Shown: in pieces, positions 1-5,385 of the stretch
Position numbering within the stretch: the first letter of the stretch is position 1
How the letters are laid out: every line of letters starts with the position of its first letter
Assembly (NCBI GenBank): GCA_002455755.1
Contig: DKLL01000218.1
Location: forward strand, 6,702 to 13,066
Direction: 5' to 3'
DNA length: 6,365 bases
Source of the DNA: Acinetobacter sp. UBA6641
GTDB taxonomy: Bacteria; Pseudomonadota; Gammaproteobacteria; Pseudomonadales; Moraxellaceae
Program-made: the position numbers and the translations under genes
The notes under the pieces: model-generated
Told to the model about the DNA's origin: nothing
Seen by the model: only the letters and a program-made list of their open reading frames with translations
The model's database searches: none

Positions 1-1082
1 TAAACGGTCAGAAGATGTCGAAATCTCGTGGTACGTTCATTAAAGCTGAAACGTATTTAGAGCATTTAAATCCTGAATACCTACGTTACTACTTCGCGTC
101 TAAGCTTTCTGACAAAGTTGAAGATTCTGACTTGAACCTTGACGATTTCGTTCAGAAAGTAAACTCTGACTTGGTTGGTAAAGTGGTGAACATTGCCAGC
201 CGTTGTGCGAAATTCATTAACACCAAGTTTGACAATAAATTGTCTGCGACTTGTGCAGAGCCTGAATTGGTGCAAAGCTTTATTGATGCAGGTGCATCGA
301 TTGCTGCTCAGTATGAAGCGCGTGAATTCTCTGCTGCGATTCGTGAAATCATGGCATTGGCTGATAAAGCAAACCAATACATTGATGAGAAAAAGCCTTG
401 GGCGCTTGCGAAGATTGAAGGCGAAGAACAGCAAGTACATGACGTATGTTCTGCAGGTATTAACCTGTTCCGTCAATTGGCGGTTTATCTTGCACCAGTA
501 CTTCCAACATTGGCTCAACAAGTTCAAGACTTTTTACAATTGGCTTCTTTCGATTTCGCTTCTCGTGAAACGATTCTTGTCGGTCATGAAATTGCATTGT
601 TCCAACCGTTGATGCAGCGTGTAGATCCGAAAGCTGTTGCCGCAATGGTCGATGCTTCTAAAGATTCTTTAGCTGCCCCTGCTGAAGCACCAAAAGCGGA
701 AAAGAAAAAAGAGAAAGCTAAAGAGAAGAAAGCTGAAGCTAAAGTGGGCGAAGCTGAAATGATTGGCATTGAAGACTTTATGAAAGTTGACCTACGTGTG
801 GCTGAAGTTTTAGAGGCTGCAACGGTTGAAGGTTCTGACAAGCTGCTTCAATTGACTTTAAATGTAGGTGAAGCTGAACCACGTAATGTATTTAGCGGTA
901 TTCGTGAGTTTTACCAACCTGAAGACTTAAAAGGCAAATTGGTGGTGATGGTGGCTAACCTTGCACCGCGTAAGATGCGTTTTGGTATTTCAAACGGTAT
1001 GGTGTTAGCTGCGGGTAATGGTGACGGCGTTTGGGTGATTTCACCTGAATCTGGTGCTAAACCGGGTGATAAAGTGTCTTAA
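1..1082 (+). CDS. metG: Methionyl-tRNA synthetase, C-terminal part (5' end outside window)
   Basis: Charges initiator and elongator tRNA-Met with methionine using ATP, in the cytoplasm. The reading frame is open to the left edge (first whole codon at 3) and reads [12 protein letters not shown], so the class I KMSKS loop lies at 12-26; the ATG at 15 is the Met of this motif, not a start. Counting from that Met, the helical anticodon-binding domain covers about residues 15-215 and includes KKPWALAK near 126-133, typical of MetG. A charged Ala/Lys/Glu linker follows (about 219-248), then a C-terminal OB-fold tRNA-binding (Trbp111/EMAPII-like) domain from about 253 to 355, with DLRVAEV, NVFSGI and [15 protein letters not shown]. 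The family is usually about 680 residues, so roughly the N-terminal half (Rossmann fold with HIGH motif) is missing only because of the window edge. The appended OB domain makes this the dimerising long form. The stop is TAA, followed 20 nt later by a terminator. Confidence 0.97.
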   Translation, partial: NGQKMSKSRGTFIKAETYLEHLNPEYLRYYFASKLSDKVEDSDLNLDDFVQKVNSDLVGKVVNIASRCAKFINTKFDNKLSATCAEPELVQSFIDAGASIAAQYEAREFSAAIREIMALADKANQYIDEKKPWALAKIEGEEQQVHDVCSAGINLFRQLAVYLAPVLPTLAQQVQDFLQLASFDFASRETILVGHEIALFQPLMQRVDPKAVAAMVDASKDSLAAPAEAPKAEKKKEKAKEKKAEAKVGEAEMIGIEDFMKVDLRVAEVLEAATVEGSDKLLQLTLNVGEAEPRNVFSGIREFYQPEDLKGKLVVMVANLAPRKMRFGISNGMVLAAGNGDGVWVISPESGAKPGDKVS

Positions 1083-1101
1083 GATTTTAAATCTGAGATA
1101 A

Positions 1102-1128
1102 AAAAGCCTCTACGATGTAGGGGCTTTT
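1102..1128. terminator. Bidirectional intrinsic terminator between metG and the PIN-like gene
   Basis: A 12-bp stem (1102-1113 with 1117-1128) with one G·T wobble and a GAT loop. The arms are A-rich on the left and T-rich on the right (AAAAGCC...GGCTTTT), so the transcript ends in a U tract when read from either strand. It serves metG on the plus strand and, by symmetry, the convergent gene on the minus strand, whose TAA stop (1127-1129) overlaps the outer base pairs of the stem. Confidence 0.88.
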
Positions 1129-2167
1129 ATTTAAATACAGAAATTTCTAGAACTTCTGTATCAATGTTTAAATATTCATAAATTGCTCTACTTTTATTTA
1201 ATAATCTTTCATCATTAGTTATGAAATAGCTACACAAACAAGCGTAAGCAACATGAGAGATGTCTCTATCTGATGCAATAAATTTAGCTTCGTTTTTTAC
1301 TTTTTTTTCTGGCATATAACCAATCAAATTTAATATAGAATAAAGAGCATGAATTTTTTCAAAATCAGTTAATTCTCTTTCATAGGCAGTAGGATCGAAG
1401 TTTATTTGGCAAAAATCATGAAACTCTATATTTTTTAAAATATTATTATTGAGTTGAATACTTTTCCAAATTTTCTCTATCACATTAGGAAAATTAATTT
1501 CTTTAATTTTATCAATATTTATTCCTAATGCTTTTCTAAAAGCAAGATGTGCATCCAATTTGCAATTTGCTTCTTTCAATTTTTCGGTTGAGAACGTCAC
1601 AGAGTTTTCAAAAGTTGGTATTTTACATTTTAGGCTATCCAACTCCTCTTCCTTTTGTTTTATAAATTGAAGAACTATGGGATCCTTATTGCGAATTTCT
1701 TTTAAAATATTAAGTTGGTTTTCTAAATCATTTAACAAGTTATGTTGATTGATAATTTGTTGATCTGCAAGTTGATGGAAATCTTTGATCCCACCATATA
1801 GTGCAAACGTATTCATTTTGCATTGGACTAACATTTCATCATATTGTCTATTTTCTAAAAAAATTTGGTAATGATGAAATGGAGACTTCAATGAACCTCT
1901 TAATGTATTTGTTGGTTTCCAATTTTGATCAATTTGGATAGAAATATGATGAGCATTAATATCTTGTAAAAGTTGTAAAAAAAATTGCGAGTACTCTGAT
2001 CCTGCAAGATGGATTTCTTGTAAAGTAATATCAGAATATACCACTTGAACTTTTGATTTAAATTCCTCAATAAAGCTCTTATTTTCATCCTTAGCTTTTA
2101 GAAATGCATCTAGAATATTTTGATCCAAATAAGCTAAGGGTTTGCCTGAATATTGTTCTTCTGACAT
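1127..2167 (-). CDS. PIN-like domain protein with coiled-coil insertion, putative ribonuclease
   Basis: 346 residues; I recognise the fold type but not a named family. The N-terminus reads LAYLDQN (D15, N17), then SDITLQEI (D46, E51). The C-terminus reads FIASDRDISHVAYA...FITNDERLL (D300/D302, H305, D319). The order D-x-N, E, D, then TND is the acidic layout of PIN-like nucleases, which cleave RNA with Mg2+ or Mn2+; activity here is inference. Between the two halves is a long insertion: residues about 135-183 are rich in heptad-like Leu/Ile with Glu/Lys (LLNDLENQLNILKEI, KQKEEELDSLK), probably a coiled coil. No signal peptide or membrane segment is seen. The ATG is preceded by GGAAG (2171-2175) at a short 3-nt spacing. 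Base composition is clearly more AT-rich than metG or sbcD, suggesting acquisition. No small antitoxin gene adjoins it, so it could be a solitary defence or RNA-processing enzyme. It converges on metG. Confidence 0.75.
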   Translation of the reverse strand: MSEEQYSGKPLAYLDQNILDAFLKAKDENKSFIEEFKSKVQVVYSDITLQEIHLAGSEYSQFFLQLLQDINAHHISIQIDQNWKPTNTLRGSLKSPFHHYQIFLENRQYDEMLVQCKMNTFALYGGIKDFHQLADQQIINQHNLLNDLENQLNILKEIRNKDPIVLQFIKQKEEELDSLKCKIPTFENSVTFSTEKLKEANCKLDAHLAFRKALGINIDKIKEINFPNVIEKIWKSIQLNNNILKNIEFHDFCQINFDPTAYERELTDFEKIHALYSILNLIGYMPEKKVKNEAKFIASDRDISHVAYACLCSYFITNDERLLNKSRAIYEYLNIDTEVLEISVFK

Positions 2168-2244
2168 AAACTTCCACTTTAAAAATAATTATTTAATACA
2201 ACATTAAAGGATAATTTTATAAATGCAAAACTGCATACAACATA

Positions 2245-2295
2245 CTAAAAAATATATCACTTTAAATTTAATAAGAATCCTATGAAAACCTAAAA
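2245..2295 (+). repeat. Degenerate upstream copy of the MBL-gene leader and start region
   Basis: This stretch aligns with 2543-2595, the leader and first codons of the MBL-fold gene, at about 80% identity by hand (two single-base gaps). The shared blocks are CTAAAA, TATCACTTT, TTTAATAA, ATGAAAA and CCTAAAA. It even contains an ATG (2282-2284), but one A is missing after it, so the frame reads Met-Lys-Thr-stop. It therefore looks like a non-functional duplicate of a translation-start region. The two copies lie 300 bp apart, on either side of the hairpin cluster. Origin unknown: duplication accompanying a rearrangement, or parts of a longer dispersed repeat. Confidence 0.6.
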
Positions 2296-2343
2296 TTACT
2301 CTTCCTTGATTTAGTTTTTAGTACATAAAACACCTCTCCCTAG

Positions 2344-2364
2344 CCCTCTCCTTGTAGGAGAGGG
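2344..2364. repeat. Perfect 9-bp hairpin in a CTCTCCC-type intergenic repeat
   Basis: CCCTCTCCT (2344-2352) pairs perfectly with AGGAGAGGG (2356-2364) around a TGT loop. A second CCTCTCCC copy (2333-2340) lies just upstream, and TCCCT (2337-2341) could compete for AGGGA (2361-2365). This 'CCTCTCCCTAGCCCTCTCC' type of sequence is a familiar dispersed intergenic repeat in several gamma-proteobacteria. It has no U tract, so it is a repeat rather than a classic terminator. Confidence 0.7.
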
Positions 2365-2407
2365 AAATTCACTGAAAATTCTGTTACAACATAAAATCAC
2401 ACGACCT

Positions 2408-2462
2408 GCGACATGGATGTCGCCCGTTCGTTAGGGGCACATGGACGTGCCCTCTAACGAAC
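2408..2462. repeat. Twin palindromes with ATGGAT / ATGGAC loops (REP-like element)
   Basis: Two consecutive hairpins. The first (2408-2423) is GCGAC-ATGGAT-GTCGC, whose inverted symmetry extends to 7-base arms around GG. The second (2426-2462) is a 15-bp stem with one bulged T (2453): GTTCGTTAG (2426-2434) pairs with CTAACGAAC (2454-2462) and GGGCAC (2435-2440) with GTGCCC (2447-2452), around the loop ATGGAC. The same six-base loop class in both, with unrelated stems, marks a repeat family rather than chance. From memory this pattern, often followed by AAAGGATTTTTGTTAC as here, recurs in Acinetobacter genomes. A role in mRNA 3'-end stability or as a non-autonomous mobile repeat is possible but not shown. 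Confidence 0.75.
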
Positions 2463-2520
2463 AAAGGATTTTTGTTACTTTTGATCCTTCAACAGTAAGG
2501 AAAAAATCTAACCTAAAAAT

Positions 2521-2549
2521 TTAAAATCTATATTTATCTATGCTAAAAA
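2521..2549 (+). promoter_or_regulatory. Candidate promoter of the MBL-fold gene
   Basis: TTAAAA (2521-2526) and TAAAAA (2544-2549) are separated by 17 bp, and the -10-like hexamer is preceded by TGC, an extended -10 element. Both hexamers match the sigma-70 consensus at only four of six positions, in very AT-rich DNA where such matches are common. The leader would be about 25 nt. Confidence 0.3.
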
Positions 2550-2595
2550 TATTTATCACTTTCACTTTAATAAAAACCCCATGAAAAACCTAAAA
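2543..2595 (+). repeat. Downstream copy of the leader repeat, overlapping the MBL gene start
   Basis: Functional partner of the repeat at 2245-2295. It covers the last 38 bases before the MBL-fold start codon and the first 15 coding bases. In this copy the extra A after ATGAAAA keeps the reading frame open. Confidence 0.6.
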
Positions 2596-3552
2596 CCCCT
2601 CCTAATCGCACTCACACTTGGTATAGCAACCCTTACTACCCAAGCGGCTGAACCAACCACCATCACAGCCCCAAAACAAGTCGCAGGCTATTACCATCAT
2701 CAAATCGGTAATACCCAAATCACAGCCCTACTTGATGGCACGCTTTACCTCAACCCATCTATGTTTAAAGGCTTAAGCGACACCGAAAAAACCGAGATTC
2801 TCAAAAAATATTATGCTGACCAAGCCCAAGGCATCCAAACGTCTGTGAATGCATTCCTGATCAATACAGGTAATCAATTACTGATGGTAGACAGCGGTGC
2901 AGCCAGCTGCTTTGGCACACATCTAGGGTCGATTTATAATAACCTGAAAGCCTCAGGCTACGCACCTGAACAAGTGAATGAGATTTTCCTGACCCACTTA
3001 CACCCTGACCATGTCTGCGGCATCTCAAATAACGGCGTAGCGAATTACCCCAATGCCACGCTACACATTGCCAAAACAGAATATGACTACTGGCTAAATC
3101 CCAATACCGTGAAGAAACTACCAAAAGCCAAACAGGCTGCATTTTTAGGCACAGTTGAAAAAATTAAAGCTGCTTTAGCACCCTATGAAAAAGCTAAAAA
3201 GATTAAAGTCTTCTCAGATAAATCTTTAGCCTTTGGCGATATTCAATTTAAACCTTCTTTTGGTCATACACCGGGACATTACAGCTTTAAACTGAAAGCT
3301 GATGGTCAGGAAGTGGTGTTTATTGGCGACATCGTGCATTCACATACTTTGCAGTTTGACCGTCCTGAAACCGCGATTGAGTTTGATACTGATCCCCAAA
3401 CAGCGGTACAGACACGTTTAAAACACTTTGCCGAATATGCCAAAGATGGACAGCTGATCGCAGCACCGCACTTACCTTTCCCGGGTCTTGGACATATTTA
3501 TTCCAAAGATGGGAAGAGTTATCAGTGGATTCCAGTTCATTTTAAAGATTAA
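2581..3552 (+). CDS. Exported metallo-beta-lactamase-fold hydrolase
   Basis: 323 residues. The N-terminus is a clear Sec signal peptide: MKNLK, a hydrophobic core (LLIALTLGIATL) and likely cleavage after TQA or TQAA (residues 20-23), so it should act in the periplasm. The metallo-beta-lactamase fold is complete: VNAFLINTGNQLLMVDSG (89-106), the metal motif THLHPDH (H139, H141, D143, H144), GHTPGH (H229), FIGD (D250) and APH (H297). These are the usual ligands for two metal ions. Family members hydrolyse lactones, thioesters, phosphoesters or, rarely, beta-lactams; the overall layout resembles the lactonase-like/MBL-fold hydrolase group, but the substrate cannot be read from sequence. The mature part has only two cysteines (C110, C146), which could pair if oxidised. 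No Shine-Dalgarno sequence precedes the ATG (upstream bases are TAAAAACCCC), yet the signal peptide fixes this start. Monocistronic, with a terminator 2 bp after the stop. Confidence 0.9.
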   Translation: MKNLKPLLIALTLGIATLTTQAAEPTTITAPKQVAGYYHHQIGNTQITALLDGTLYLNPSMFKGLSDTEKTEILKKYYADQAQGIQTSVNAFLINTGNQLLMVDSGAASCFGTHLGSIYNNLKASGYAPEQVNEIFLTHLHPDHVCGISNNGVANYPNATLHIAKTEYDYWLNPNTVKKLPKAKQAAFLGTVEKIKAALAPYEKAKKIKVFSDKSLAFGDIQFKPSFGHTPGHYSFKLKADGQEVVFIGDIVHSHTLQFDRPETAIEFDTDPQTAVQTRLKHFAEYAKDGQLIAAPHLPFPGLGHIYSKDGKSYQWIPVHFKD

Positions 3553-3554
3553 AA

Positions 3555-3582
3555 AAAAATCCCCTCGCTTGAGGGGATTTTT
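3555..3582. terminator. Perfect bidirectional terminator between MBL-fold gene and diguanylate cyclase
   Basis: AAAAATCCCCTC (3555-3566) and GAGGGGATTTTT (3571-3582) pair over 12 bp around a GCTT loop, with a U tract in either direction. It lies between two convergent genes, 2 bp after one stop and 15 bp from the other, so it serves both. Confidence 0.92.
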
Positions 3583-3597
3583 GATTTTATTTGCGTT

Positions 3598-4578
3598 TCA
3601 ATTGTTCGCTGAACTTAAAATTGAATTTGATATTTCATCGGCAATATAACGCTTACGTCCAGTCTGTTTGGCTTTAAACAGGTTTTTATCAACCATATTT
3701 AAAAAGTGTATTTTGTCATCTTTCTCTGTCGGACAAATACATTTCACCCCCAGACTTAAACTAACATTTTCTGAAATGGGAGATGCCCGATGGGGCAGAT
3801 TTGCCTGATTCATCATACGAAGGATATTCTCTGCAATTTGAATCGCTCCCTCTAAATTCGTTTCTGGCAATACAATCGCAAATTCCTCGCCCCCATAACG
3901 TGCCACCAGGTCACGTGGACGTACACAGCAGCTTTCCAGCATCTGTGCAATCTGCTTGATACAGGCATCACCGATAATATGCCCATTAAAATCATTGTAT
4001 TGTTTAAAGAAATCGATATCGATCAAAATGACCGACAGGGGCTTTTGTTCACGTATTGCGTTGTCCCATTCACGTGAATAGAAATCGTCAAATAAGCGTC
4101 GGTTGGCAATTTCAGTTAAACCGTCTTTATAGGAAAATTCTTCCAGCTTGCGGTGCAACGCTTTTAGTTCCTCTTCCTTTTTCTTGCGTTCAGAAATATC
4201 AAACATAAAGCCGACTAAACGTTCAACTTCACCATTTTCCTTTCGTACCACATGAACCACATCACGAATCCAGCAATATCCACCGCTTGCCTTTAAGGCA
4301 CGATAGTCCGCTTCATGATCTATACCGGCGATGGATTGCGACACACAATAATTCAGGACATGATCACGATCATCCCGGTGCATACGGTCTGCCCAGTCCT
4401 GCACCGACTTCCAGGAACTCTGTTCCCAGCCCAGTAACTTTTCAATTTGAGGACCAATATAACTAAACTGTTTGCTGGCCCAGTCTATGCTCCAGGGTAT
4501 GGCCAAAGTCGACTCTAATAATGTTTTATAAAACATGTCATTCGACAATTGCTGCTCATCAAACAGATTGTTCGACAT
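3598..4578 (-). CDS. PAS-GGDEF diguanylate cyclase
   Basis: 326 residues, soluble (no signal peptide or membrane segment). A PAS fold of the PAS_3 type covers about residues 20-135: FSYIGPQIEKLLGW, HRDDRDHV, then YRALKASGGYCWIRD and the PAC-like GFMFDISERKKKEEEL. The last part runs into a short signalling helix (about 130-150). The GGDEF domain covers about 150-313: DGLTEIANRR (152-161), the metal-binding DIDFFK (D187, D189), NDFNGHIIGD (195-204) and the active loop RYGGEEF (GGEEF at 229-233). A product-inhibition I-site RPRD (220-223) sits five residues before GGEEF. All catalytic residues are present, so it should make cyclic di-GMP from two GTP under control of whatever the PAS domain senses; no cofactor can be assigned. 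There is no EAL domain. The Shine-Dalgarno is weak (AGAG about 9 nt upstream of ATG). Confidence 0.94.
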   Translation of the reverse strand: MSNNLFDEQQLSNDMFYKTLLESTLAIPWSIDWASKQFSYIGPQIEKLLGWEQSSWKSVQDWADRMHRDDRDHVLNYCVSQSIAGIDHEADYRALKASGGYCWIRDVVHVVRKENGEVERLVGFMFDISERKKKEEELKALHRKLEEFSYKDGLTEIANRRLFDDFYSREWDNAIREQKPLSVILIDIDFFKQYNDFNGHIIGDACIKQIAQMLESCCVRPRDLVARYGGEEFAIVLPETNLEGAIQIAENILRMMNQANLPHRASPISENVSLSLGVKCICPTEKDDKIHFLNMVDKNLFKAKQTGRKRYIADEISNSILSSANN

Positions 4579-4880
4579 AAGACTACTCTAATTTGAATGC
4601 ACAAAAAATGTCTTAATATGTTCTGGTTTTACCCTACACGACATTTCAATACGCGCTTGATGACTAACCTGCCTGAAACAGGCTCCCCCATAAAAACTGC
4701 TTTTTCACCACTGAACATTTTTACATTTCAAGATGATTATTTATTCTACAATTTCTCTCCAAGAAGAAACATATATTTCTAGCAATTTGATTTATTTTCA
4801 AGGTAATCCCTATGTTCTGCATTTGGAACAACATCCCTGTATTTTTCTAAAATTTTCAAAACAACACTCAGGATCAGATG
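4579..4880. other. Divergent intergenic region between diguanylate cyclase and VOC gene
   Basis: 302 bp with no gene I can support. It must carry the promoters for both divergent genes, but none is unambiguous. For the plus strand, candidates are TTTACA (4720-4725) with TATTCT (4742-4747), 16-bp spacer, and TTGGAA (4823-4828) with TAAAAT (4848-4853), 19-bp spacer. A small hairpin GCCTG-AAA-CAGGC lies at 4671-4683. No riboswitch or small RNA is recognised. Confidence 0.5.
4720..4747 (+). promoter_or_regulatory. Candidate promoter of the VOC gene
   Basis: TTTACA (five of six to the -35 consensus) and TATTCT (four of six to the -10 consensus) with a 16-bp spacer, giving a leader of about 125 nt. 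A rival pair lies closer to the gene at 4823-4853, so the choice is weak. Confidence 0.25.
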
Positions 4881-5258
4881 ATGAATAATATTGTTTACTT
4901 TGAAATCCAGTCTTCCAATCCAGCCAGAGACATCGATTTTTACCAGTCTGTTTTTGGCTGGAAATTTAGTAAGGTTGAAGGTTTGCCGATTGAGTATTAT
5001 CAAATCCAAACTGAGAACATGTCTGGCGGTTTACTGAAACGCCCTGCAGAAATCCCTCCAACCCATTGTGGTACCAATGCTTATACCTGTTCTGTACTGG
5101 TTGAAAATTTTGATGAAGTCGCACAGAAAATTCTGAATGCAGGCGGTCAAATTGCCATGGGCAAATTTGCCATTCCTGGGCGTTGCTGGCAGGGATATTT
5201 TCTTGACCCTGATCACAATACTTTTGGCCTGGTAGAAGCGGATGAAAATGTCCAATAA
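4881..5258 (+). CDS. VOC-family (glyoxalase / bleomycin-resistance fold) protein
   Basis: 125 residues, a single vicinal-oxygen-chelate unit with two beta-alpha-beta-beta-beta halves. The opening VYFEIQSSNPARDIDFYQSVFGWKF is diagnostic: a beta strand with a possible metal-ligand Glu, then the helix leading to FYxxVFGW. The second half starts at TCSVLVENFDEVAQKILNAGG and ends in the hallmark GYFLDPDHNTFGLVE, whose Glu is a usual metal-ligand position. Cytoplasmic. VOC proteins include glyoxalase I, dioxygenases and drug-binding proteins; short stand-alone ones like this are mostly uncharacterised, so no substrate is proposed. Tandem ATGs occur at 4878 and 4881. AGGA (4870-4873) is 7 nt from the second and only 4 nt from the first, so the second is preferred, and the protein then begins MNNIVYFEI. 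No terminator hairpin follows, so readthrough into sbcD, 127 bp downstream, is possible. Confidence 0.88.
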   Translation: MNNIVYFEIQSSNPARDIDFYQSVFGWKFSKVEGLPIEYYQIQTENMSGGLLKRPAEIPPTHCGTNAYTCSVLVENFDEVAQKILNAGGQIAMGKFAIPGRCWQGYFLDPDHNTFGLVEADENVQ

Positions 5259-5376
5259 AAAAAAGCTTTAGAATTAAATCGATTAACATAAATTAAGCGA
5301 CTACATCGACAATGAAAGGCAGAATAGGTGGCATGATTTATGATAATTTATAAGCTCATTTTATCCATTGTGATTT

Positions 5377-5380
5377 GGGG
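5377..5380 (+). promoter_or_regulatory. Ribosome binding site deciding the GTG start of sbcD
   Basis: GGGG lies 5 nt before GTG at 5386. The frame is closed by TGA at 5371-5373 and has no ATG between that stop and the conserved DWH motif, so this site and the GTG are the only reasonable initiation region. Confidence 0.6.
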
Positions 5381-5385
5381 CATTC

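Larger units (their letters stand above)
2168..2580. other. Gene-free, repeat-rich spacer between divergent PIN-like and MBL-fold genes
   Basis: 413 bp with no credible reading frame on either strand. Two AT-rich outer parts, presumably the promoter regions of the divergent genes, enclose a G+C-richer core (about 2330-2465) made of hairpin-forming repeats. A degenerate direct repeat lies on either side of this core (2245-2295 and 2543-2595). A short inverted repeat ATGCA-AAAC-TGCAT (2223-2236) lies 56 bp upstream of the PIN-like start and might be an operator, but is too short to call. Another inverted pair, AAGGAT (2464-2469) and ATCCTT (2484-2489), borders a T-rich stretch just after the core. 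Confidence 0.7.

Noticed and set aside
2223..2236. ATGCA-AAAC-TGCAT inverted repeat as an operator for the PIN-like gene
   Set aside because: Only 5-bp arms in AT-rich DNA and no adjacent regulator; kept only as a remark in the spacer entry.
2333..2462. CRISPR array or transposon terminal repeats
   Set aside because: There are no regularly spaced identical repeats with unique spacers, no transposase, and the hairpins have unrelated stems.
2168..2580. A small antitoxin gene upstream of the PIN-like gene
   Set aside because: Neither strand of this spacer has an open frame of antitoxin size with a ribosome site, and the core is made of hairpin repeats.
4597..4782. A 61-codon plus-strand reading frame in the divergent spacer
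   Set aside because: No Shine-Dalgarno, no recognisable domain, unusual composition, and it occupies the region needed for the promoters of both flanking genes.
5259..5300. Terminator after the VOC gene
   Set aside because: There is an A run and AAGCTTT but no stem of useful length or U tract after a G+C-rich hairpin.
5312..5353. A 13-codon frame (MKGRIGGMIYDNL) upstream of sbcD as a possible leader peptide
   Set aside because: No ribosome binding site and no attenuator-like hairpin or codon run; such short frames occur by chance.
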